In this document: in pieces, positions 1 to 7,714 of the stretch
How positions within the stretch are numbered: the first letter of the stretch is position 1
Layout of the letters: each line of letters opens with the position of its first letter
Source of the DNA: Agromyces bauzanensis
GTDB taxonomy: Bacteria > Actinomycetota > Actinomycetes > Actinomycetales > Microbacteriaceae
Assembly: GCF_014645655.1 (NCBI RefSeq)
Contig: NZ_BMMD01000017.1
Coordinates: forward strand, 1 to 64,000
Reading direction: 5' to 3'
DNA: 64,000 nucleotides
Position numbers and translations under genes: made by a program
Notes under the pieces: generated by a model
What the model was told of the DNA's origin: nothing
Database searches by the model: none
Seen by the model: only the letters and a program-made list of their open reading frames with translations

Positions 1-629
1 TGCTGCACGGCAGCCGTCGACGTCAGCGACTCCTGTGCGGCAGCGCCGCCGAGCGCCACCAGTTCGGCCTGCAGCGCTGCAGCCGTCGCCTTGTCGACCG
101 TGCCCGTGACCGGCAACCCGTTCGCCTCCTGGAGGTCTTCGATCGCCTGCACGGTCACCGGCCCCGTCACGCCGTCGACCGTACCGGCGTAGTACCCGGC
201 CGTGGCGAGGTCCTGCTGCAGCGCGAACGTGTACGAGCTGACGGCTGCCTCGGCCTGCACCTGCTGGTCGTCGGTGAGGCATCCCGCATCGGCGAAGAGC
301 CTGAGCCACGCCATCTCGAGCGCGACGACCGCGCTGTTGAACTGCTCGGATGCGTCGGCCAGGGTTGTCTGCTCGGTGACGGCGGCTTGCGCAGCCTCGA
401 AGTCGGCGTCGGCCTGCTTCACCCGATCGACGGAGGCCGCCGGCGCCAGCGGCGTGCTGGTCGGGGGCACGGTCGGCACGGCGACCGAGGGTGTGCCAGA
501 CGGCCCCGCCTCGGCCGCGGCCAGGGCCGCCTGTGCCTCGACGAGGTCTGCAGTTGCGAGGAGCCCCGGCATCCTCGCGCGATCCCTGTTCACGCACATC
601 CCCCCGATCATGAGCTGGAACTTGCTCAC
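1..629 (-). CDS. peptidoglycan-binding domain protein, partial (3' end off window)
   Basis: Reading the minus strand gives an open frame from a stop near 664 to the left edge. An Ala/Pro-rich segment is followed by a helical stretch and then a PG_binding_1-like repeat (YYAGTVDGVTGPVTVQAIEDL, with VTGTVDKATAAAL after it), the fold that attaches many actinobacterial wall proteins to peptidoglycan. It sits just downstream of the VanS-like kinase on the same strand, which fits a cell-wall role. No signal peptide or membrane segment is visible at the N-terminus. GTG at 629 is the longest start, with ATG at 611 and 599 as alternatives, none with a good ribosome binding site. The gene may therefore be 5'-truncated. 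Family is clear, start is not. Confidence 0.6.
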   Translation of the reverse strand, partial: MSKFQLMIGGMCVNRDRARMPGLLATADLVEAQAALAAAEAGPSGTPSVAVPTVPPTSTPLAPAASVDRVKQADADFEAAQAAVTEQTTLADASEQFNSAVVALEMAWLRLFADAGCLTDDQQVQAEAAVSSYTFALQQDLATAGYYAGTVDGVTGPVTVQAIEDLQEANGLPVTGTVDKATAAALQAELVALGGAAAQESLTSTAAVQ

Positions 630-744
630 ATCATGGACCAGCGCGGGTCGCGGCGTGTGACTTCAGTCCCGATCCCTCGGCGCACAGCGCGCGGACCCGC
701 TCGATCGATTACCGAGGCGCGCAGGGCCCTCCAGATTCGGTGCA

Positions 745-1803
745 TTACGCTGCAGTAAGTACCGCCGTGACGCTCATCCCACCGGCAGCGCGTGGGGTGA
801 GGGTGAGTGTTCCATTATGGGCATCCGTGATGCTCTTCACGATCGCCAGGCCGAGGCCGACGCCAGCGCCGTCGGTGTGAATGCGTTCGGTGCCGCGCTG
901 GAACGGCTCGGTGAGGGTCGCGACCAGCCCCGCAGTGAGTTTCGCACCGGTGTTCTCGACGGTAAGCACCGCACTCGTGTCGCGGGCGCTGGTGCTGATC
1001 CACACGGTGCCGCCTTCAGGCAGGTTGTGCACGATCGCGTTGTGCACGAGGTTCGTGGTGAGTTGCAGCAGGAGCGCGTGCGAGCCGATGGTCGGCGTGA
1101 CGTCGCCGGAGTTCTCGATGGTCACGCCACGCTGTTCCGCGAGGGGCAGGAGTGTCTCGGCGGCCTCCTCCGTGAGCAACGACAGGTCGACGTCCTCCCG
1201 GGTGAACGACCGCTGATCGGCGCGACTGAGGAGGAGCAACGCTTCGGTGAGGCTGATCGCTCGGGCGTTGACGGCGTGGAGGCGCTCGAGGAGCTCTGCG
1301 CTCACGCCGTTCGGGTCGTCGCGAGCGACCTCGAGCAGCGTCTGCGTGATCGCCAGCGGAGTCCGCAGCTCGTGGGAGGCGTTCGCAGCGAATCTCTGCT
1401 GTTCGGCGACCTGCGCTTCGAGCCGTGCGAGCATCGCGTCGAAGCTGTCGGCGAGTTCGCGGAACTCGTCGTTGCGGCCCTCCAATTCGATGCGATACGA
1501 GAGCGATCCGTTCGCGGCCCGGCGGGTGGCATCCGTGATTCGAGTCAGTGGGGCGAGCATGCGGCCGGCGAGGATCCACCCGCCGAGCAGGCCGAACAGC
1601 AGTAGGAAGAACAGCGCGCAGGCGGCCGGCGGCGCGAATGCCCGAATGAGATCGTCACGGCCGGGGATGAACCCAAGGGTCGTCTCGATCGCGCTGGCCG
1701 GCACGTAACGCAGGAGGAACAGCCACACGACGGCGAGCAGGAGCACCCCCGCGACCATGAGGAACCCCGCGTAGCTGAGGGTGAGTTTGAGGCGAACGCT
1801 CAC
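745..1803 (-). CDS. VanS-like sensor histidine kinase
   Basis: Membrane sensor kinase of the OmpR/EnvZ class, about 352 residues. Two membrane segments flank a short outer loop (about residues 10-30 and 62-80), followed by a HAMP linker. The H box reads ASHELRTPLA with the phosphorylated His near residue 144. The N box (LTTNLVHNAIVHN) is near 250 and the glycine-rich GAGVGLGLA near 312. The start chosen is GTG at 1803, ten bases after the regulator's stop at 1814. An in-frame ATG at 1875 would overlap the regulator by about 60 bases. The neighbouring VanY- and VanZ-like genes suggest it senses cell-wall stress or glycopeptides (inference). Confidence 0.88.
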   Translation of the reverse strand: MSVRLKLTLSYAGFLMVAGVLLLAVVWLFLLRYVPASAIETTLGFIPGRDDLIRAFAPPAACALFFLLLFGLLGGWILAGRMLAPLTRITDATRRAANGSLSYRIELEGRNDEFRELADSFDAMLARLEAQVAEQQRFAANASHELRTPLAITQTLLEVARDDPNGVSAELLERLHAVNARAISLTEALLLLSRADQRSFTREDVDLSLLTEEAAETLLPLAEQRGVTIENSGDVTPTIGSHALLLQLTTNLVHNAIVHNLPEGGTVWISTSARDTSAVLTVENTGAKLTAGLVATLTEPFQRGTERIHTDGAGVGLGLAIVKSITDAHNGTLTLTPRAAGGMSVTAVLTAA

Positions 1804-1813
1804 CCCGCGCGCC

Positions 1814-2509
1814 CTATCCACTCTCGTCCCCTGCCCCCGCGGCGTTCGGGCCCACGTCGATGCGGTAGCCGACACCGGGAACCGTGGCGATCACCCAGGG
1901 CTCGCCGAGCCGTTTGCGCAGGGCCGACACCGTGATGCGTACGGCATTCGTGAACGGGTCGGCGTTCTCATCCCACGCCCGTTCCAGCAGCTCTTCCGCG
2001 CTGATGACGCCGCCTTCGGCGGCGACGAGCACTTCGAGCACGGCGAACTGCTTCCTGGTCAGCGCGACGTAGCGGCCGTCGCGGTAGACCTCGCGGCGGA
2101 ACGGATCCAGCCGAAGGCCGGCCAGCTCGCGCACCGTCGGCCGACTGTGTGCGCGCCGGCGGTCGAGTGCCCTGAGCCTGAGCACGAGCTCGCGAAGTTC
2201 GAACGGCTTGGTCAAGTAGTCGTCAGCCCCGAGTTCGAAGCCCGAGGCCTTGTCGTCGAGCCGGTCGGCGGCGGTGAGCATGAGGATCGGCATTCCGCTG
2301 CCCGACGCGACGATGCGTTCGGCGATCTCATCACCCGACGGCCCCGGGATGTCGCGGTCGAGCACCGCGATGTCGTAGGCGTTGATGCTCAGCAGCTCGA
2401 GCGCGGTGTGCCCGTCGCCGGCGATGTCGGCCGCGATCGCCTCGAGGCGCAGCCCATCGCGGATGGCCTCCGCCATGTAGGGCTCGTCCTCGACGATCAA
2501 CACGCGCAT
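1814..2509 (-). CDS. VanR-like OmpR-family response regulator
   Basis: 231-residue DNA-binding response regulator. The receiver domain has the acidic pair at residues 7-9, the phospho-acceptor Asp51 in VLDRDIPG, a conserved Thr in MLTAAD, and Lys in TKPFE. The C-terminal winged helix (about 130-225) contains LTRKQFAVLEVL and the GVGYRI ending typical of the OmpR/PhoB class. It is cotranscribed with the kinase downstream and faces the vanY/vanZ-like pair across a short spacer with direct repeats, so it probably controls both arms. Confidence 0.92.
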   Translation of the reverse strand: MRVLIVEDEPYMAEAIRDGLRLEAIAADIAGDGHTALELLSINAYDIAVLDRDIPGPSGDEIAERIVASGSGMPILMLTAADRLDDKASGFELGADDYLTKPFELRELVLRLRALDRRRAHSRPTVRELAGLRLDPFRREVYRDGRYVALTRKQFAVLEVLVAAEGGVISAEELLERAWDENADPFTNAVRITVSALRKRLGEPWVIATVPGVGYRIDVGPNAAGAGDESG

Positions 2510-2530
2510 GCTGTCATGCTACGAACCCGG

Positions 2531-2561
2531 GCATATCGCCGGCATATGGAAACCCGCATAC
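2531..2561. promoter_or_regulatory. candidate response-regulator operator (GCATAT direct repeats)
   Basis: In the spacer between the regulator and the vanY-like gene, GCATAT occurs at 2531-2536 and again at 2542-2547, exactly 11 bases apart, with a weaker GCATAC at 2556-2561. OmpR-family regulators typically bind direct repeats one helical turn apart. The site lies between divergent genes. Seen in sequence; binding is inferred. Confidence 0.45.
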
Positions 2562-2595
2562 GCGCTGGCAACACCCCGCCGCCTTGACTGGCGGC

Positions 2596-3240
2596 ATGAA
2601 CCGAAATCGACCAGCGCGAACATCGACGTTTTGGATGCGCCGCCTCTTCGTCGTCGGCCTGCTGGTCGTCGTCGCGGCGATCACCGCCGCTGGCTTCTCT
2701 ACGATTCCGAGCTCGTCGTCGGCATCACCGTCACTGTCCGCGTCAGCTGCCTCAGCAGCGCCCCCTCGGGGTGAGTATCGTGCGGCGTTCGACGACAGCG
2801 GCCGGGTGGCCGACGGCGTCACGGTCTTCGAAGACGGGGTTCCTGCTGTCGCCAACCTCGACCCAGCGCTGCTCGAGGCCCTCCGTCAGGCCGCAACGGA
2901 TGCCGCGGGCGACGGAGTCCCGTTCGTCGTCAACAGTGGCTGGCGCTCACCCGAGTACCAGGACGAGCTCTTTCAGGAGGCGATCGCCGAGTACGGCTCG
3001 CGCGAGGAAGCTGCCCGATGGGTCGCCACCTCGGCGACGTCTTCGCACGTGTCGGGAGATGCGGTCGACATCGGGGAACTGGATGCCACGGCGTGGCTGT
3101 CCGAGCGCGGTGCCGAGTACGGGCTGTGCCAGATCTACGACAACGAGCCCTGGCACTACGAGCTGCGCACCGCAGCCGTCGATCACGGTTGCCCTGCGAC
3201 GTATACGGACCCCTCCGAGGACCCGAGGATGCAGCAATGA
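2596..3240 (+). CDS. VanY-like D-alanyl-D-alanine carboxypeptidase (peptidase M15)
   Basis: 214-residue secreted or membrane-anchored zinc peptidase. A hydrophobic signal anchor lies at about residues 15-34, followed by a Ser/Ala linker. The catalytic domain has the M15B/VanY zinc motif SSHVSGDAVDIG (His151, Asp158) and the second motif EPWHYE (Glu184, His187). VanY enzymes remove the terminal D-Ala of peptidoglycan stem peptides. ATG at 2596 is preferred; an upstream in-frame TTG at 2584 is possible. Its stop overlaps the start of the VanZ-like gene (ATGA). It is divergent from the VanR/VanS-like pair. Confidence 0.9.
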   Translation: MNRNRPARTSTFWMRRLFVVGLLVVVAAITAAGFSTIPSSSSASPSLSASAASAAPPRGEYRAAFDDSGRVADGVTVFEDGVPAVANLDPALLEALRQAATDAAGDGVPFVVNSGWRSPEYQDELFQEAIAEYGSREEAARWVATSATSSHVSGDAVDIGELDATAWLSERGAEYGLCQIYDNEPWHYELRTAAVDHGCPATYTDPSEDPRMQQ

Positions 3241-3842
3241 CCGGCGGTACAGGGCTTCGGATGCCGCGGCAGGAGCCGTTCCGTCCGGCCTCCCCCGACG
3301 CGAGCGGACGCGGCCGGCTCGTCGCGCTGTTCGTGGTCTACCTCGTGCTGCTCGCCTGGATCGTGCTGTGGAAGCTCGAGCCGCCGTATGTCGGCGAGGG
3401 CGAGCTACGCCACATCAAGCTCGTCCCGTTCGCGCCGACGGCGGAGGACGGCGCCAGCGAACCATTCGAGGTCATCGCGAACCTCGCGCTCTTCATTCCC
3501 TACGGCCTCTATCTCGGACTCCTCGCGCCATCGTGGCGCTGGTGGAATCACGCCGTCGTCGTCGCCTGGTCGAGCCTCGCCCTCGAGGTCACCCAACACG
3601 TTCTGGCGGTCGGGAGCACCGACATCACCGACCTCATCGTCAACTCCGCCGGAGGTCTGACTGGATTCCGCTTCCTCGTGTTGGCGCGCCGCAGGCTCCG
3701 AGACGGGACCGGCACCGTCATGATGCGGGTGTGCTCAGTCGGAACCGTGATTCTCCTCCTCGCGGCCGCTAACTTCATCGCCTTTCCTGTTCACTACGCC
3801 CCCCTTCGAGGCGCCGACATCTTTGTCGGTTCCTTGCGATAG
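3237..3842 (+). CDS. VanZ-family membrane protein
   Basis: 201-residue membrane protein with about four hydrophobic segments and the VanZ-like core NLALFIPYGLYLGLL followed by SLALEVTQHVL and TDITDLIVNSAGG. The latter is the conserved acidic-polar signature of the family. VanZ proteins give low-level teicoplanin resistance in enterococci; their biochemical role is not settled. The start overlaps the vanY-like stop by four bases, so the two are translationally coupled. Confidence 0.88.
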   Translation: MTGGTGLRMPRQEPFRPASPDASGRGRLVALFVVYLVLLAWIVLWKLEPPYVGEGELRHIKLVPFAPTAEDGASEPFEVIANLALFIPYGLYLGLLAPSWRWWNHAVVVAWSSLALEVTQHVLAVGSTDITDLIVNSAGGLTGFRFLVLARRRLRDGTGTVMMRVCSVGTVILLLAAANFIAFPVHYAPLRGADIFVGSLR

Positions 3843-4421
3843 GAGCCCGCAGAGGTACCGACCGGTTCCACGTGCGCGGATGCCTCGACGATCTCGGTTT
3901 CATCGTCAACGACCCGCCGAGCTGAATCGCACGGTTCGATCCCCTAGTGCATGCACCCCTCTGGACTCGCTGACCGAGGAGGTGTCGTGTCATCGGGGCG
4001 ACCCCCGCAGGAAGCGGGCGCCAACTGTATCGTGCGGCCGCGTCGGCTCCCGGCACCTTTCCTGCGTCGCGGGTTACCGCAGGGGGTTCCATCGTCTGCG
4101 GGAATTGACGGCGCATATCGTCGATCGGACAACCAGACTCGGCAGCGACCCTGAATCCATTCAGCTGCATGAATTGGAGACGTCCGTTGACGCCGATGCT
4201 ATCGACGCGTGCGGTGCCAGTGCCTGGTGGACCCCGGGCTGGTCGCAACGCGCGTCTCGCCGACCCGCGAGATAATTGCAGTGAGATTGGCGCTGTTCAG
4301 GGCAGGCGCGGCCCTGCTACTCGGTCCTGCGGTGCACTGTGCACCGTGTTTCGGCGCGACGATGGTAGTGGTCAATGAGAACCTTGTTGCGAGGGGTTAC
4401 TTCGTAGATGGAGAACGGTTC
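3843..4421. other. stretch without a supported gene at the island's left edge
   Basis: About 580 bases between the VanZ-like stop and the next gene. Open frames exist on both strands but none has recognisable content, a good ribosome binding site or typical codon use. The composition looks less biased than in the flanking chromosome. A short frame ending at about 3922 (GCLDDLGFIVNDPPS then stop) resembles the tail of a protein but cannot be assigned. It may mark the left junction of the inserted DNA. Confidence 0.4.
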
Positions 4422-5420
4422 ATGCGCCACATTCGGATCGGCAACGCCGACGTGCAGGCGTCGGACGTACTCGCGAGCTACTGGTTCTTCGCGGCAGAAA
4501 GACAGCGGGTCTACCACCGCCGCCTCGCCGGAACGCCGAGTCCTTGGACGGTCGACCCGATTCTGACAAAGTTCCGCTTCACGAACGCTTACCGCGCCGC
4601 AGACCGTGTCTCGCAGGACCTCATCCGGGTCGCTTACGCCGGGTCGCAGTCTCGCGACGATCTGGTCTTGCGCGTCTTGCTGTACCGGTTCTTTAACAGG
4701 CCATCGACCTGGGGCGCGTTGGAGGCAGCTGTCGGGGAGATCGGTGTCGACACATTCGACGTGGAGTCCTACGACCGGGTGCTCAGCGGTCTGCTTGCTG
4801 ATGGGCACCGGGTCTACTCGGCCGCGTACATCGTGCCGCCGCCGCCGTTTGGTGCCGAACGCAAGCATCGCAATCACCTTCTCTTGATCCAGCACATGCT
4901 GCGGTCCGGTGTGGTCGAGAAACTCGGCACGGCGGACTCTTTGCAGCAGGTGTACGAGGTGATCGCGTCCTACCCGTCGCTGGGGCCGTTCCTGTCGTAT
5001 CAGCTAGCGATCGATCTGAACTACACGACGTTGCTGGACTTCGAGGAGGACGACTTCGTGGTGCCTGGGCCTGGGGCCCGAAGCGGGATCGCGAAGTGCT
5101 TCCCGGGGCTGGGTACGGTTCCCGCGGAGGATGTGATCCGGTGGATGGTCGACCACCAGGAGGAGGAGTTCGAGCGACACGACCTGGTCTTCGAGGATCT
5201 TTTCGGCCGCCGGCTGACGTTGATCGACTGCCAGAACTTGTTCTGTGAAACGGACAAGTACGCGCGCGTCGCTCATCCGGATGCGCGTGGGGTTGGCGGT
5301 CGGACGAGGATCAAGCAGCAGTTCACCCCGCAGGGGTCCCCGGCTGCCCCGTACTTTCCGCCTAAGTGGGGCATCAATGAGCGGGCCGGTGCCCTGCGAG
5401 GCGATCTCGTTTCTGCGTAA
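4422..5420 (+). CDS. HMUDK_hel-like protein (predicted DNA base hypermodification protein)
   Basis: 332 residues. It resembles the helical domain found with 5-hydroxymethyluracil DNA kinases (Pfam HMUDK_hel type), recognised by RQRVYHRR at 28-34, PWTVDPIL at 41-48, FTNAYRAADR at 53-62 and LLYRFFN at 86-92. In phages such proteins act with thymidylate-synthase homologues and nucleotide kinases to build hypermodified thymidines. Here it stands alone without an obvious P-loop kinase domain. ATG 4422 is chosen because GGAG lies eight bases upstream; the frame stays open to 4209 but lacks a site there. It converges on the thymidylate-synthase-like gene 19 bases away. Family assignment is from memory of motifs, not a search. 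Confidence 0.7.
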   Translation: MRHIRIGNADVQASDVLASYWFFAAERQRVYHRRLAGTPSPWTVDPILTKFRFTNAYRAADRVSQDLIRVAYAGSQSRDDLVLRVLLYRFFNRPSTWGALEAAVGEIGVDTFDVESYDRVLSGLLADGHRVYSAAYIVPPPPFGAERKHRNHLLLIQHMLRSGVVEKLGTADSLQQVYEVIASYPSLGPFLSYQLAIDLNYTTLLDFEEDDFVVPGPGARSGIAKCFPGLGTVPAEDVIRWMVDHQEEEFERHDLVFEDLFGRRLTLIDCQNLFCETDKYARVAHPDARGVGGRTRIKQQFTPQGSPAAPYFPPKWGINERAGALRGDLVSA

Positions 5421-5439
5421 TCCCGGCGCCAGAGGATGA

Positions 5440-6417
5440 CTACGAGGTCGGGTGGTCGAGGAACTGCCTGGCAGCGTGGCGGAGATCGTTGTCCCCGAGC
5501 TGCTCCAGCTTGTGACGCACGGACGAGGTGTCTCCCTGTCTCTGGAAGCTCCAGTACAGGTCGATCATCTGCAGGAAGCCGTGCATGAGCGGGTCGGTGA
5601 GGCTGTGGGCGATCCGGTCCAGGTTCGCGCCGCCGCGGAGCTGTTCCTCGATCGTCATCCATTCGCCGAGTTCGCTGTCGAACTCTTCCCAGGGGGTTGC
5701 GAAGCGGGGGGAACCGAGAGATGGGTAGTGCGGAGCGGACGTGTTGCGGAGCACGATCTCGGCCTGCTGGTCGTGGCGCTGGTAGAGGTGCAGGGAGGAA
5801 ATGAAGAACGCGAGTCGGCCCGTGTCGAGGCCAACCCAGTGGGCCATCATCTCGAGCAGCAGCGACCATTCGAAGGCGTTGATCCCGGAGAAGCCCCACC
5901 AGACGTCAGTGCTGCGAGCTGCCACGTGGAGGTGGAGCTGGCCGTCGCGAGCGATGAAGTGCAGCCAGTTGTTACACGGGATGTCGTTGCTCTGCACGAA
6001 GTCGCGATCGGGATCGAAGAGCATGAGCGCTGCCCGACGCGTGTTCGGGTCGCGGCGCAGCAGTTGCACGGTCTCCGCCAGTTGGTCCGTCCCGTTCCAG
6101 TTCCGAAGTCGGGGTCCGTACCCGGCCCGCCAGGTGATCCCGTCGTCGGAGAACTCTGGCGCGCGCTTGAGGTAGGGAGTGAGGTAAGCGAGATCATTGC
6201 GGCCGGCGAGCACCCACATCGCTTCCGCGATCGCAGCGAAGACGTTGTTGTTGCGTCCGGGAACGAACAGCAGGCGTTCGTTCGGTTGCTCAAGTTCGAT
6301 CAGTTGCGCGCAGATCTCCCGCGTCTGACGGTCGCGGACGTCGACGACCCGTCCGTGGTCGACGATCTCCCGCAGCAGCGTGGTGAACGCTTCCCCCGCG
6401 TTCCGATAGCGCGTCAC
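5440..6417 (-). CDS. thymidylate synthase family protein (possible dUMP/hydroxymethylase type)
   Basis: 325 residues, GTG start overlapping the kinase stop by four bases. The thymidylate synthase fold is clear: AMWVLAGRNDLAYL, then YGPRLRNW, the nucleophile Cys148 in DIPCNNW, phosphate-binding ARSTD (Arg168, Asp171), Asn180 at the position that reads the pyrimidine in ThyA, and SLHLYQRHDQQ (His210, Tyr212). Asn rather than Asp at 180 favours a deoxyuridine substrate over deoxycytidine. Canonical PCH and QRS are altered to PCN and ARS, so it is unlikely to be the housekeeping ThyA. It is last gene of the eight-gene operon and probably makes a C5-substituted dUMP such as hydroxymethyl-dUMP (inference). 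Confidence 0.8.
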   Translation of the reverse strand: MTRYRNAGEAFTTLLREIVDHGRVVDVRDRQTREICAQLIELEQPNERLLFVPGRNNNVFAAIAEAMWVLAGRNDLAYLTPYLKRAPEFSDDGITWRAGYGPRLRNWNGTDQLAETVQLLRRDPNTRRAALMLFDPDRDFVQSNDIPCNNWLHFIARDGQLHLHVAARSTDVWWGFSGINAFEWSLLLEMMAHWVGLDTGRLAFFISSLHLYQRHDQQAEIVLRNTSAPHYPSLGSPRFATPWEEFDSELGEWMTIEEQLRGGANLDRIAHSLTDPLMHGFLQMIDLYWSFQRQGDTSSVRHKLEQLGDNDLRHAARQFLDHPTS

Positions 6418-7028
6418 GGTGTCACTGGTACGGTGGTCCGCGTGAGGCCACGCACATCGAGTTCGTTGAGGATGAACTCGGTGGTCGCGTCGGCGCTCAG
6501 GTTCGGGATTTCGACCGCGAGGTCCGGGTGCTGGGATAGCAAGGCGGTGTACCCACCGGCGATGCCCTCGCGATTGTTGGCGTCATGCTCGTGCGGGGTC
6601 CGGAACACGAAGACCACCGAGGCGGTGATCGGTGCCCACACGGCCTTGACGAGGGACTCGAACTGGGTCTGGGTGAACTCGGTGCTTTCGAGCGCTCCGC
6701 TGTACCACCCGTAGGCGAGGGTCGACCACCACCATCGGTCGAGGACGAGACTTCCCGACCGGACGGCGTCCACCAGGGCCGGCATATTCTCGGCGTGGCA
6801 CGCCAAGTGCGCCAGCTGCTGCGCCAAGCCCGATGTGGGTCGGCGCTGCGGGTCCTCGAGCATGCTGTACACGTCGGTGCTGAACCTGGTGAAGCCGCTG
6901 GGCATGTGCGCGAACGTCGTGTCGGCGGCTGGGAGTTGGCTGCGCAGTCGATCGATCTGCGTCGACTTGCCAGCCTTGTCCAGTCCCTCGAGCACGATAA
7001 CGGCGCCCTGCGTGAGCGTGACGGTCAT
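6414..7028 (-). CDS. thymidylate kinase-like nucleoside monophosphate kinase
   Basis: 204 residues. The P-loop is GLDKAGKST (15-23), followed by the DR-W-S motif DRWWWS at 97-102, which in thymidylate kinases contacts the nucleotide. Length matches Tmk, but the lid region is divergent. It overlaps both neighbours by four bases (ATGA upstream, GTGA downstream). Next to a thymidylate-synthase homologue it probably phosphorylates the modified dUMP product. It is an accessory copy rather than the essential Tmk, judging by its operon. Confidence 0.8.
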   Translation of the reverse strand: MTVTLTQGAVIVLEGLDKAGKSTQIDRLRSQLPAADTTFAHMPSGFTRFSTDVYSMLEDPQRRPTSGLAQQLAHLACHAENMPALVDAVRSGSLVLDRWWWSTLAYGWYSGALESTEFTQTQFESLVKAVWAPITASVVFVFRTPHEHDANNREGIAGGYTALLSQHPDLAVEIPNLSADATTEFILNELDVRGLTRTTVPVTP

Positions 7029-7714
7029 GGGTTCGGGTCTCCTCCTGGTCGAACGAGCGCGGCCTGCGCTCCGAACGCGATCAGATACTCGACGGGCAGC
7101 CCGCCGTAGCCGTCCAAGGCCCATCGGGTTCCCCAGCTGTTCTTGATCAGGAGCAGACGGCCGTGGTCGGGATGGGTGAAGGCGCCGACGCAGACGACGG
7201 CGTGGTAGCCGCCTTCGTCGGATCGCATGTCGGGTACCGCGATGACGCCGTCTTCGTCCGGCATCCGGAACTCGTCGGTGACCTCGATGATCAGCACGAC
7301 CGGGCTGCCGGCTTCCAGACTCTCCTCGATGCGGTCCTCGATCCCGTCGTGAGCGAGCGGCAGCGGAGCGAGTTCTGCCTGGTTCCAAGGTGGGGTGAGT
7401 CCGTTGGGCGGGTTTTCGGTTGCCTCACCCAGCGTCGGGTCGTACGGCCACGTCGCGAGGTCGGGCTGTCCTGGGCCGCGCAGTGCGGAGTCCGCGTCCA
7501 TGAGCAGCATGCCCGCGTCGGAGGTGAGGCCGAGTGAGCTGCAATGCCACCAGATCGCCTCGGGTGCGAGGTGCTCCTGGATGGCTCCGTTCAAGGGTCG
7601 GTGTGCTTCGTGGGCGCCCGACACAGCGAAAGCGACACAGAGCGGTCGATGCTGCTGGTCGAGCACATCCGGGCCGAGGGCGCTGCGCAAGTCGACATCT
7701 GGACGCCCCGTCAC
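7025..7714 (-). CDS. papain-like cysteine protease (peptidase C1 family)
   Basis: 229 residues, GTG start. The papain layout is visible: Gln20/21 and Cys26 in DQQHRPLCVAFA, then His171 in GGYHAVVCVGAF, and Asn192 in IKNSWGTRW. The C-terminal DGYGGLPVEYL also fits the family. There is no signal peptide, so the enzyme is probably cytoplasmic, unusual for bacterial C1 proteases. It overlaps the upstream ImmA-chagasin gene by four bases. That neighbour carries a C1-protease inhibitor domain, so the pair looks like protease and built-in inhibitor. The substrate is unknown. Confidence 0.85.
   Translation of the reverse strand: MTGRPDVDLRSALGPDVLDQQHRPLCVAFAVSGAHEAHRPLNGAIQEHLAPEAIWWHCSSLGLTSDAGMLLMDADSALRGPGQPDLATWPYDPTLGEATENPPNGLTPPWNQAELAPLPLAHDGIEDRIEESLEAGSPVVLIIEVTDEFRMPDEDGVIAVPDMRSDEGGYHAVVCVGAFTHPDHGRLLLIKNSWGTRWALDGYGGLPVEYLIAFGAQAALVRPGGDPNP

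Noticed and set aside
4105..4133. TTGACG-N17-GACAAC upstream of the HMUDK_hel-like gene, echoing the operon promoter
   Set aside because: It lies about 290 bases before the chosen start, the -10 is poor and no operator palindrome is present, so chance cannot be excluded.
4209..4421. N-terminal extension of the HMUDK_hel-like frame to ATG 4209
   Set aside because: No ribosome binding site at 4209 and Cys-rich unconserved-looking sequence; GGAG before 4422 decides the start.
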